Below the pieces are notes generated by a model that searched no databases, was not told the origin of the DNA, and was given only the letters and a program-made list of their open reading frames with translations. A program made the position numbers and the translations under genes. From positions 1,054,001 through 1,118,000 of the forward strand of contig JAGMWG010000007.1 of NCBI GenBank assembly GCA_020744225.1: a DNA stretch of 64,000 bases. The letters run 5' to 3'. This document shows positions 35,561 to 46,246 of the stretch, piece by piece (the first letter of the stretch is position 1; every line of letters starts with the position of its first letter). The stretch is from Paraphoma chrysanthemicola (Eukaryota; Ascomycota; Dothideomycetes; Pleosporales; Phaeosphaeriaceae).

Positions 35561-37910
35561 ATGTCGCTCGAGATTGAGTCACGCTTCGTCAAGCGAGGAT
35601 TATGGTACGTGCTGAACATATGTTCCCAAAGTTATGATGTAAGCAGACTCTCTGACGGTACTACATTGTGCAGGACAAACATCGAACACGGCTCGGTGAT
35701 GGGCAAAACCATTACCACAGACACACGCACTGGTAACTTAGTGGTTGCCGTCCTCGCAGTAGTCTCGACCCTTGGTGAGAGCCTTGAAAATAATCTTGGC
35801 CGTAGCTGATGTGATGTAGGTACTGCACACCTGTGGCATTTGCTTTCTTTCGCATATCATCAGGCTCGTGCCAATGGCAAACCTTCCGATGGCCTCTTCA
35901 GGCAACAGCAAGCTTTACTACGCACACTTCCTCCTCCAAGCTCCGTCGTGGCTGATGCGCTCAAGCTTTGGTGGGCTTGGAGGAAGAAGGCGGACAGGTC
36001 GTTGCTGCGCTCGATTGTTCTGATTTTGCTTGCGTTACTCTTCACCGTAGCGACGGTTGCGGCCAGTATCTTCACTTCATTTGTTGCAGATGTCGGAGAG
36101 ATTGAAGTTCTCGTCGACTCTCCATTCTGTGGACGGGTGAATACAAACCCCGACCTTGGACAGCCATTCTCGATGACAGAGATTGATCTGCTATCTCCTC
36201 AGTACACACACAGCTGCTATAGAAACGGGTCGCTCCCTTCCGATTGCCACGTGTTTGTACAGCCAAACATCCCCCTTCAGACCTCAGACGGAGCTTGTCC
36301 CTTCAAAAACAAGACATTCTGTGCTACAGAAGCAGCCTTGGTCGTGGATTCAGGACTAATCGACGTTGGAAAATATTTTGGCCTCAACTTCGCGGCCAAA
36401 GATCGCGTTCAGTACCGGAAACGAAGCACTTGCACCGTTCTCCCTACCGACTATTATGCCATCTACGACGTGAAGAACAAGACTCTATTACAACTGCTGG
36501 GTTCAAATCTTAAACAAGATCAACTCGCAATAAGTGACTGGGGTAGCACTTTCGATAAAGTCTTGCCTTGGGCTTCTTTTGTTCTAAGTATGACGATGGC
36601 AGAAACAAACGGTTACCCAGAAGTTCGGCAGTAAGTAATTTCGTAAATGCATTCTGCGATTGTTCGGATTTGACACTTCCATGCAGGGGTGAGACATACT
36701 ATAGCAAGAGCGAGGCACCGATACCACAAGCGTGGTTACCAAGAGAGGACATGGGAGTCGACAATGAAATCGGAGACTGGATTATCAAACCGGTAGTGCC
36801 GAATGGCATTTCATACAGGAACCCAGTGAACGACCCTCTGTACTCCGCACACCAGAAGATGGAGATCTCTGGTCGGAATAAGACTTACATTCGATACAAA
36901 CCAGATCATCCTCTAAACGGAGTGGTTTGTCTCCAGCAAGTAAGGAGTCACTCGGCCAATGACCGAACTTCTCTCATCGCTAATCTGATGTAGCGTCAAT
37001 TTTGTTATGCTCGTAAGGGCAAAGAAGACTTCTGCACTCCTCTACAGCCTCAACCTTGGGTTTTAGCAGGCGATAGCTTTTTCGAAGCAAGTAGCATACA
37101 AAACGCTGTACTTACTCTCGTGATTCAGGCAGGCTGGTTAACCTCGACGAGCAACGTGGGGATAAGCTTAGCACGGCGACGCATGATTACAAACCAGCCG
37201 TATATCGACAGTCTACCAGACGATTTTTGGAAAGATGAGATCCTCAGCTGGGAGAAAGAATCATGGTCCCGCATGCAGATTGCAATGTCGCGATTTGCAC
37301 CCGGGGCCGATGGATCGGATCAGCCCGGCCAGCAGGAGGACAATTGGTGGTTCAAACCAGTTTCGGAGGGCGAAAAGGCCTTGTGCTCGTCACAGAAGAT
37401 GAAGAAGTCGGGAGAATTCGTGTAAGTTCTCTAACGTATGGTGCAATACGCTTGACCCGCTGACAGGTGGACAGGAACATCAACTTCTTCGGTCTGGTAT
37501 TCATCTTGTCCTTCTCCCTGACGGTCATGGTTGTCGACATCACGATACTTAAGTTCCTCATCTATATGTCGCGTTTCCGTCGCCAACTTGGGCCGCGCAT
37601 TGAGCGCTGGATCCAGGACGGAGTTTGGCAATTGCAGCGCCGTGCATACGAGGGTGAAGGTCAACGAGACTGGGTCGATCTCGAAAGCGAGATCCCACTT
37701 ACGGACAAAGGCCGACTGATGAAAGACCTTCCCATCTTATGGGTCCCCGGTAAGAGCCCGATGACGATACAAACAAACACATTCGAATCTTCTGGTAGTC
37801 AAGAAACATTGCGGTCACACGATAGCCGGGTGGAAGGCCTCGGTGGGGCGGTTGAAGACCAAACACCACAGCAAGAGAGTACGAGGTGGTATAAATTTGG
37901 TAGACGGTGA
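35561..37910 (+). CDS. Fungal-specific membrane protein of unknown function
   Basis: Exons 35561-35604, 35674-35774, 35820-36630, 36687-36939, 36994-37421 and 37475-37910 give 690 residues, every junction in frame. The N-terminus reads HGSVMGKTITTDTRTGN into a first membrane helix, a pattern common to a large uncharacterised family of filamentous-fungal membrane proteins. A second helix near 155-180 is followed by a long lumenal-type domain with paired cysteines (SPFCGRV, HSCYRN, SDCHVF, GACPF, KTFCAT, STCTVL, VVCLQQ, QFCYAR, DFCTP) and glycosylation sites. A helix near 545-575 (LVFILSFSLTVMVVDITIL) leads to a cytosolic tail with DWVDLE and IPLTDKG. The function is unknown. Its stop is only 90 bases from the convergent hydrolase gene. 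Confidence 0.8.
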
Positions 37911-38000
37911 AAACCTGTAACGAGATCTGTGAATTCTGCTCTCTAGTATGTAATATCACCAGCTAGATGATTTCGGCGACGAAAATGTCCCTTAATGTCT

Positions 38001-39169
38001 TCAAGGTCCTGGCTTGCCAGAGTAAAAGTGATTGACCTGGTTCGGGATGGTCTGTGTACCTCCCTGATTGAGGTTCACAATAGTGCCTGTGTTATCAATG
38101 CGATAGCTATCTCCACCCCACTTTGTCGTCAGTACATGTCAACTTTCGACGCCAGCAATACTAGCATAGGATGACTTACCTGCTTCACACCCTCCTCCGG
38201 AGCCGAAGCAGCAATAAGCTTCTTGATCTCTTCCTTGACAATTTTGTAGTGATGATCTTCATCTGGATCATTGAATTTGCAGATATCCATATGATTAGTG
38301 CGCATGGGGATGGGCTCCCCGCCGACGCCTGGGAAATGTGCATTATCTCGGGGCACGATGACCTGCAAATTATCAACGAGACGTTCAGAATTCACAAACG
38401 AGAACAACTTACTACCAGTCCCGTCTTCAACTTCTCGAAACAGTAGCTCACCGCAACCTTCGAATCTTTGGTCTGCCCACGCTTCTGGATGACTTGTGGC
38501 CATCCGTCGCGCAGAGGCTTGAGCAGCTGCGAATCTTGCGCAAGACTTTTGAGCGTATTGCGGTCACTATCTTGGCGGACTATGTCCCATATTCGCCGAA
38601 TGGTTTCGCCCCATGGAGCTGTTGGAGAACCGTGAAATGGGGTACCGAGAAACAGCATGCCCACGATTCTGTCGGATATGGAGCGGAGGCTGTTCCCTGA
38701 CGCTACTTTATCGCCACCGTAAACAACTTGTGCAAGCAAGAGGCCTCCCATGCTGTGTCCTACCGTCACGATTGGCCTCTCGGTCTATCGAGTGATTTAG
38801 TTGTAGCTTCGTGAGGACGCTGAGTTGGCTTACAGTGTTTGTACTTCTGCGTAATTCATCTAGTTCGGAGCATAGAGTCTGTGCATCATCTTCGAGACTG
38901 CCTTGAACGACTTCCTTGGTGTCTGCATGGACGATACGCGAGTCGTAGCCAAACCCAAGGATGCGGCTGTTCGGGATGTCCTTTGCGAGTAGGTCTCGAG
39001 GCCAGAGAACACGGTCTCTCGTCCAAGTCGATTCCCGTCCGCCGCGAAGACCGTGAACGAAGACGATGCTAGGGTTGTCTTCAATGGGGTACTGTCAAGG
39101 GCACACGTCGACTTACTCAACCTCAGCCTTGTCGGCTTCGTACCAACGATCAATACCAAGGTTTGCCAT
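38001..39169 (-). CDS. SesB-like alpha/beta hydrolase with C-terminal amyloid-motif-like tail
   Basis: Minus-strand exons 39169-39117, 39068-38834, 38784-38413, 38362-38180 and 38120-38001 give 320 residues, all in frame. The hydrolase fold starts EVDIVFVHGLRGG, has the nucleophile elbow GHSMGG (Ser107) and a late THMD-type histidine in RTNHMDICKF (His244), as in the PGAP1/DUF676-like 'SesB' lipase domains found at the N-terminus of many fungal NOD-like receptors. Here the domain stands alone. The last exon encodes only residues 282-320: WGGDSYR, then an Asn/Gly/Thr/Gln-rich stretch with two TxTIxN units 11 residues apart (292-297 and 303-308), then NHFYSGKPGP. The neighbour, divergent across 386 bases, is a receptor lacking this domain. 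A membrane-active or lipase effector role is inferred from the family. Confidence 0.85.
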
Positions 39170-39555
39170 GTATGATCAATACAATAAAGGTTAGGCTATA
39201 ATTTTGGGATTGATGAGCGTGTCGAAGATATCTTATGTGTTGTGGCAATTAGCCTCAACATAAGGCCAGGCTGTTGCCTGAGATTCTGGAGGACCAGTCG
39301 CCCACAAGGCTGAGCACCTGAGATGAAGCATGCGTAAGTGGCGCCAGTCATCAAATCACGAGCTAGTGAGCTGCGCATAAGAAGCCACAGTGCTGCGGTA
39401 TCATGACCAGCGAAGCGTGCATTTGGTTGCCTTGTGAGAAGTCCTCCTCAGCCTTCTTGACCGGTAACGAGTCGATGAAATAGCCCTTTGCCGCACTGGA
39501 TAGGCTGTCAATTTTCCATCCTCACTTCATAACCCTTAGTGCTTTTTAGGGTACG
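39170..39555. promoter_or_regulatory. Divergent promoter of the hydrolase/receptor pair
   Basis: This 386-base interval separates the start codons of the SesB-like hydrolase and the NB-ARC/TPR receptor, so expression of the two is probably coupled. I saw no named binding site that I would defend. Confidence 0.55.
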
Positions 39556-41900
39556 ATGAGTTCTATTGAAATGAGCAGAGAATTGTCGATCGAAAATAGA
39601 AGCAACCTTGTAAATGTAGCAAGAGAGCTGCACATTGAACACCAGCATAATCATTTTGACCATCATGCAGACAGTACAGTAGTAACTATAATTTGCGAAC
39701 GGAGTGATCAAACTGAATGTTACAGCGCCTTCGAAACCAATAAAGCGGTTCTTCTCCACCGTCCCAGCTCATTTACTCGACGATGACTTTGTTGGCCATC
39801 GCAAACTCCTCCAAGATGTAGCGAACAGTGTCAAAAGCCATCCGAAGGCTGCTTTATATGGGCTCCGTGGCATCGGGTGAGTCATATTGAACTTTATGAG
39901 ACCAAGTTGATTCCTAAGAATGGTAGGACGTCGAGAGTGGCTGCTGAAGTAGCGAGGAGATTGTATCGCAACACATTCGACCGCATCTTTTGGATCGATG
40001 CCGCAAGCGTAACGACTTTCATGCGAGGCATGGAGTTCATCGCCGAGGCATTAGAGATGCCCACAAATTGTGAATCAACGTCACACACCAACACAGTCAA
40101 GGTGTGGATGGAAGCAGAGGACAGCGGTTCATGGCTCTTGATACTGGATGCTGCAGAAAATGAGGCTGTGTACCCAAGCCACGCGGACAACGTCGACGTT
40201 GTTGAGTCAAAGGAAACCCACTTTTTCCAACGTTTGCCCCAGCGATCAAAGACTCCTTTACGCACTATACTCATAACGACCAATCGTAAAGAAATTGCGT
40301 TGCAATGGAGTCCAAATGAAGCATTCGAAGTGCCGTTCCTGGAACCAACGGAAGCAGGAACTCTTCTTCGCAGTATGAGCACGGATAGAATCAGTCGAGA
40401 AGAGGACGTCTCAAGCTTGGTGGAAGAGTTGGATAGGAATCCAAGTGCCATCTTGTGGGCAGCCGCTCTAATCCGGAACAAATTCGAGGTCGAAGAGACC
40501 ATCTCGACATTTTTGAAGACTTGGCGACGTTCGAAGGATCGTTTGCTCGCAGCACAGCTCTATGATAATCGCACAGGATATCATCCTTACAACGAAGCCG
40601 CAAAACTCGTTGCTGCTTGGACTTACACGATTGAGAGGATTTCGCAGCGCTCAAAAGATGCAATAAAACTTCTTTCCTTGGCTGCATGTTTTGACGGGAC
40701 AAGGATCGCATACGGTCTCTGTCAGTCTGCCTTGGGATGGAAAGGAGCAACGCTGAGAGAGGCACTCATAGTCCTCTTAGACTACAGGCTAGTGAGCCAG
40801 AACCCAATGAAAGGTCACTTTTGTATGCCTCAGCTTGTGGGATGGACCGTCAGAAACTGGATAGAGAAGTCCTCGCCAAATTCAGCCTCTGTTCCACTAT
40901 TGTTGAGGTGGCATCTCAAAGCCCTAAAATGCTTATTGCTTGCATTCGATCGCCTAGAAGCCAAAAATGGAGAGAGCACAGTCCACGCACAGCTGCAAAG
41001 ACGCGCATTGCTACCTCACGCGGCCATGTTTGAACGATTCTGCCGCAAAGATTCGAAACACGGGGTGCCGCTAGAAGAGGACCATTTCCGCGCAATCGTT
41101 ATGTTCGCCGAATTATTCTTGGGGGAAGGACGTTATAAACTTGCCGAGCAAATGCTCAGATTCGCTCGAAATAGTCCGACAGCAGCTTCATACTGGAAGA
41201 AGATGGCCATGCTTCGGTTGGCTGAGAGTCTGAGAAATCAAGCTCTCGTTGATGGAAGTTGGATAAGGTGGAACACGCCTTGTTCATCGCGTACGAAGTC
41301 AAAGATGTCGCAGCTGACAACGAGATCTTGCACGTCTGGAACACCCTAGCGATTTTGTACGCGGATAAAGCCAAGTTCAGAAAAGCGGCAGATTATCAGA
41401 AGAAAGCGATCAAGGAGTTGTCGGAGCGTCATGGGGAGGATGATGTAAGAACTCTGGATGCTTGTTTGGAGCTAAGCAAGATCCGCTGGCAGCAAGGTCG
41501 ATGGGGACGAGCACTGTCTGAACAATTGAGGATTGAGGCTCACTTGCGGACGGAGCAATTACCCACAGATGCAGACAGTACTTCGCGCCTCCTCCAAGTA
41601 CAGGCTGCTATGGTTAGGACATATCATTCCATGAAGCAACCCCAAGTAGCTGTCGAATTGGCTGAACGCGTCGCGCTTGGTAGGGCCAGAGTCTTGGGCG
41701 AGCTGGACATGAAAACCATTGGAAGCGAGAAAGACTTTGCAGAATGTCTCCTCTTAGCGAGTCGAAGGCAGGATGCTATTGAAGTCCTTGAAAAAGTCGA
41801 GAGAAAACTGCGACAAAATTTCGATTTTGACGATGAAGAGGTTCGCCGATGTGTTGCAAAGCTTGATGGTGTTCGCGCAGCCCAGACGTTTCCTGCTTAA
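39556..41900 (+). CDS. NB-ARC/TPR NOD-like receptor, degenerate and frameshifted
   Basis: Exons 39556-39673, 39726-39876 and 39927-41900. A STAND ATPase of the fungal immune/incompatibility type: short N-terminal motif (residues 1-39), linker with the usual FVGHRKLL entry, NB-ARC, then helical repeats. Deviations: P-loop reads GLRGIGTS (85-92), with Arg for Gly and Thr for the lysine of GxGGxGK[TS]. Walker B is LLILDAAEN. The MHD-like segment reads FCMPQLVGW where relatives have MHRLVQ. ILITTNRKEIA (sensor) and PSAILWAAALI (GLPLAI-like) are present. The frame breaks between about 41253 and 41262: the TPR part (KVEHALFIAYEV onward to 41900) is one frame away and no intron can join it. Unrepaired, translation ends at 41349 (563 residues). 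Either a decaying gene or a sequencing error. The first intron (39674-39725) is my best fit, not certain. Confidence 0.75.
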
Positions 41901-42049
41901 TAGTAAATCGCTATTCCTTTCGATGATTTCATGTTCTTGACTCCACAGCCTGGACGCTGATTTCCATTCTCTTGTTCATCTAGGAAACACTCTTCTGTAT
42001 GGCACATTTGGTTCCGTTTTATGTAAGGGACCTTCGCCTCATAATTTCG

Positions 42050-43699
42050 TCATGGATCCAAGTGTTGTGCCGAGAAAGTTCCCGTAGAACCTGTCGTTGA
42101 ATGATCCGTACTCCAGGTGGGCGGCAATCCCGCGCTGCTGCTCTCGCTTGAGTCGTTGGAAGTATTTGACCTAGATACCATAGCTTCGGGTGCTATCTCT
42201 TCACTTCTTCTTCCCTCGGAGTCGTACCCAGAGAATTCACCTCCCATCCCTGTAAATACTTCAGGCACTGCGCTAGTGTTCAGCGATTCAACATTTGCAG
42301 TCGAACTTGCTTCAAATCTTGCGCTTGAAGACATTGATTCAATCTGATGCGCACTGTCGAACTGATTCGCTGCGCCCCAAGTCGTATGAGATAACGCTAC
42401 ATCTGTAGCGCTTGAGTCTATGCCTGCCGGATTTCCTGTAGCAGGTGATGTAGGCTCAGATCGACTTCTATTGCTTCGATGAGGTAACAGTTGCTGTGAG
42501 ACCGAAGATGAGAGCTCAGGTGAGCGACGGCCAAGATACGTGGAGTGATTGGTTAGAGATGAAGTGCGAGATCGTTCATGCGAGTGACTGAGGGACTGCC
42601 TTGGCTGATCACTTATGGCCTCTTGGGTTGCGGGACGAGCTTGCGACTCGACACTTGGACAGCCAGGCAACGAATTCGCCATCTTGAGTCGATGCAATCT
42701 CTCGGAAACTGGAGCCTCAACGGGAGTCTCAGCCAGAAATGATGTCAATGTCGCAGGGCCATGAGCGTGCCCATTTGCCTCTGTATTGCAGTCATCTGAA
42801 CTGGTGATGACCAATTTTGGAAGAGATACGACTCCTGCTCCGAGAGGCATGACAGGTGCTGTTGCATGCCATCCTAATGCTACTACTGCATTCTTCACGT
42901 CGAATTCTTTGGGCGCCTTCTTACGGTTCTCTCTCCTTGTCTTCTGTAGCAATCATTAGCTCGGGGTGTTTGCAGTGATTCGCGACTCACATAAATTTGT
43001 TCAATTCCGCACATGTCTAGCTTGATCATACAGGCCTGATAGACATGGGGTCGATCGCGCTGCCTTGGCAATGAACTTGGCAAACTGTAGCCTTGACCGG
43101 AGTCTATCACAAGATAAAAGACAGGGACCAGCGGCGCGGACCAGAAGGCGGCAGGGCGTTGACTATGAATGCTCAGGATGAGGCTCAGCGGGCCATGGTC
43201 CCTCTGCTGTAGGACAGCTGAACAGAACAGGCCTTGATCGCATCCTTCGACGTTGCCGAGGGCGGCGCAGCCGAACGCCACACATGTTTATTCGCTGGAG
43301 AAGAGGCGGAGCCTGCACACCCTAAGAACATAAGGAAAGCAAGTTTGCTGATTTCGACGTCATTTTGAAGAGGGCTACTGTCGCTCCTTCTAGAGGGTAA
43401 GAACCATTGCTGTGATCGGGCGGGTTTGCATGTAAGCGACGGTGTACCTCGTTCGCACGATACACGGAATCTCTCAGATTGTCCCAAAGAACGAATAAGT
43501 ATGTCCCTGGTGTAGTGGCATTGTTTTGTTTACCCTTCACTAATCGTGCTTTCCGCAAGATCCTGTCAACTCGGCCCGGTGTGCTCACCGACGCCCTTGT
43601 GATCTGTTTGATCACCCCAAGGATCCTACCTCCTCACCCAGACCATTCCAGAAATCCATCTCTCCCACCGAAATCTCCTCCAGCCTGATTGATCATCCC
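42050..43699 (-). CDS. Uncharacterised Ser-rich fungal protein, 5' model unresolved
   Basis: The 3' exon (42943-42050, 297 residues) is clear: a basic start KTRRENRKKAPKEFD, then a long Ser/Thr/Asn-rich disordered tail. It joins by a clean 47-base intron (42944-42990, GTGAGT, TGCTAATGATTGCTACAG) to an upstream coding block ending QACMIKLDMCGIEQIY. That block reads LVPVFYLVIDSGQGYSL and must continue 5' of about 43215, but a TAA blocks it near 43295. A further coding-looking block at 43610-43370 (TPGRVDRILRKARLV, TPGTYLFVLWDNLRDSVYRANE) probably belongs to the same gene, with a possible start at 43694. No junction I tried joins the two convincingly: a 165-base intron from GTAGCC near 43372 to CTACAG near 43213 keeps the frame. 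The function is unknown. Confidence 0.5.
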
Positions 43700-44610
43700 C
43701 AGCATCGGCTCAACCGGCCCTTTTCTACACATAATCCAAGCCCCATCTGCGACGTCTTGACTCTTGAGCGCCATGCAATCCATCTCGCATTCCATCCGCA
43801 TAACGAATCCAGAACGTCTTGCGCTGCATTTTTTGCCGTTGCAGATTGATTCACCTATTGTGTTGTGCCTGAGGCCGCTGACGAATGCTTGGTGGAGAAA
43901 AAAGTCAGGCTTGTCGGGGTCACAACATGCAGACTGTCACTGCTAGTCAGGGACTAGCGCGATTGCGCGTTCGAGACTCCGCATGGTCCGCTTGCGCACG
44001 TCGGAAGCACGAGGTCGGGTCGACTTGCATGTGTGCTGGGATGGACTTTTTCTCCATGATGTGCACGGCACTTGTCAACAGAATCTGTGTGCGACAATGA
44101 TTGAAAGGTACCGAGGAGGTGTCATGCGGATTAGGGGGCATGTCGGGCAGATCGTGAAGATCGATGGAATTGAACATTGGCGATCCATTCGTGATTTCTT
44201 GACGATCACAATCACATCAACAAGCACGACAGAAGTTTTCAGAAAGTTGGTGTTTATTGGTGGTATTACGATATCATTTACGCGTAAAAAAACGCGCAAG
44301 CTGATGACCGGTGTAGTTTGTCGCATGAAGCTGCGTTCGTCTCATCCACTCACGTACGTACACACATCGCCCCATGCCCGCAGCACATTCATGCGGTTAA
44401 AAAGTATTGACAGCGAAAATTAAGCTCCCCCCACAATGACAAAGAGATCTTGGACAGCAAGGAAAAAGTGGACCATGGTGATGCAGAAGCGCTCGGATTA
44501 TTAGGGCGCACGTGGGCCTAAATATGAAACAGGAGATGCTCTGTGATGACTTTTGTGCAGGCGTCCAACAATGCCGGGGTATCATACGCCTGATGCGTCT
44601 ATGCAGTGCT
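43700..44610. other. Intergenic region
   Basis: About 900 bases between the start of the gene above and the stop of the protease gene. Overlapping frames of 130-150 codons on both strands lack any recognisable domain and I do not call them. Confidence 0.45.
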
Positions 44611-46008
44611 CTAGAAACGAAGGGTCGAGTCGCGAGAGTGAAGCTCGAAGCGCTTGTCAATGACAACGTCGCCGGCAACAGCAGCGGCGGCACGCGCTGC
44701 GGGAGAACCGCTTCGGTCGGGAACGACGTAGTTCTTAACGAGGCGCTTGGCGACGTTGCCGTTGACGCCGTTGCTGAGGAGAAGGTTGGCACTTCCACCA
44801 GTGCTGCCAGTGATGTCTCCCTGACGGGCGGTCTGGAGGAGCTTGGCCTTGAGCGCCGCGGGGTTCTGAGCGATCGATGGATCTTGGGCCATGAGGTATG
44901 CCATTACACCTGTAGTGTGAGGGCAGGCCATGGAGGTGCCGGAAAGGAAGTTGATGATGGTGTCACCAGTTGACCAAGCGCTCAAGATCTGTTCGCCGGG
45001 AGCGTAGATATCGACACACTTGCCAATGTTGGAGAAGCTTGAGACAGAGTTCTGGATGTTGACCGAGCCGACAGTGACAACATTGGAGTTCGCACCACCA
45101 AGATGAGCCGGGGTCGAGCCACAAGCATCAACACCGTCGTTACCAGCAGCAACCGAAACGTGGATACCGGCTTCGGATGCAGCGGCGATGACCTCGTCCA
45201 CGGATTGAGCAGTGCCTTGGAGACCCCATGACATGCTCATAATGGAGCCGACGAAGCCGGGTTGCGACTTGCGCTTCTGATGGTTGGTAAGGACCCAGTC
45301 CATACCCTGGATGGTATCAGACGAAGAGCCGGAGCCGTCGTCTCCCAAGACCTTGACAGCAATGATGTTGGCGCCCTGAGCGACTCCGAATTTAGCGCCT
45401 CCGGCAGTTCCAGCGACGTGAGTGCCGTGGCCGTCGCCATCGACAGCAGAGCCAGTAGCAGTAAAGCCTTGGGTAGCGCGGCCGGTGAAGACAGCGTGAG
45501 AAGTCCGCACGCCAGTGTCAATAACGTAGATGTCAACGCCGGCGCCGAGAGACTCGTCGTCGAAGGAGTAGACAAAGTTTTGGCCTTGAGGCGATCCCGA
45601 AGCACCGGCATCGTTAGAGATGCGCTGTAGACCCCACGGAGCACCGGTCCTGGAGGCAAACGACTTGACCTCTGCCTTCTGTTCAACAATGCTGACCTCG
45701 GCAAGCGTTCCCAGCCTTTGCGCGTCCTGCTTGCAGACCTTTACGCACCATACTTTGATGTAGTCGTTGGTTGATTGCCACAAGATGGAGTCCACGCCTA
45801 CACTCTCAAGCTCAATCTTGTCCAGGTAGGCTTCGAAATCCTTGGGAACGGTCTCATTCTTCATGAAGGTGATGATGTACTCCTGGACATCGGTGTGGTT
45901 GGAGCCGGCGCCATATTTGCTGATGAAGCCGTCACCACGTTTGGGAGCTGCGAACGCAGTAGAGCATACCGCCAGCACGCTAGCAGCAACAGCGAAAAAG
46001 TTCCTCAT
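44611..46008 (-). CDS. Secreted subtilisin-like serine protease (S8, proteinase K type)
   Basis: Intron-free frame of 465 residues. Signal peptide at 1-20 (MRNFFAVAASVLAVCSTAFA), an I9 inhibitor prodomain at about 41-112 (EYIITFMKNETVPKDFEAY), then the mature enzyme. The catalytic triad is visible: Asp164 in YVIDTGVR, His194 in DGHGTHVAG, Ser359 in SGTSMACPH, with the oxyanion Asn290 in AAGNDG. Beyond the catalytic core (about 405) is an Ala/Ser-rich C-terminal extension of about 60 residues, which many secreted fungal subtilases lack. The likely role is an extracellular or vacuolar endopeptidase for nutrition, possibly in host or substrate colonisation. The sequence does not decide between these. 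Confidence 0.93.
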   Translation of the reverse strand: MRNFFAVAASVLAVCSTAFAAPKRGDGFISKYGAGSNHTDVQEYIITFMKNETVPKDFEAYLDKIELESVGVDSILWQSTNDYIKVWCVKVCKQDAQRLGTLAEVSIVEQKAEVKSFASRTGAPWGLQRISNDAGASGSPQGQNFVYSFDDESLGAGVDIYVIDTGVRTSHAVFTGRATQGFTATGSAVDGDGHGTHVAGTAGGAKFGVAQGANIIAVKVLGDDGSGSSSDTIQGMDWVLTNHQKRKSQPGFVGSIMSMSWGLQGTAQSVDEVIAAASEAGIHVSVAAGNDGVDACGSTPAHLGGANSNVVTVGSVNIQNSVSSFSNIGKCVDIYAPGEQILSAWSTGDTIINFLSGTSMACPHTTGVMAYLMAQDPSIAQNPAALKAKLLQTARQGDITGSTGGSANLLLSNGVNGNVAKRLVKNYVVPDRSGSPAARAAAAVAGDVVIDKRFELHSRDSTLRF

Positions 46009-46246
46009 TTTGAAAAATTGGTAGGATCCGGATCCACGTAGAGAAAGTTTAGAAGGCGAGAAGAGGTAGATAGATCGTGAGGGCCGTCTTGTAGCTCTTC
46101 ACGTCGAAGAATGAATGTGTCGGAGAATAGCGCTAAAAGTCACACTTGTAAGCGTTTGTCCCCAAAAACCGTAATGAACCAACGGTAATAGGCGTAGGAG
46201 TGCGGTGAAGAGGCAGAGATGAAACAGGCAGGAAATCTGCCTAGCC

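Noticed and set aside
43983..44423. 146-codon plus-strand frame
   Set aside because: No domain, and nothing to splice to. Kept as intergenic.
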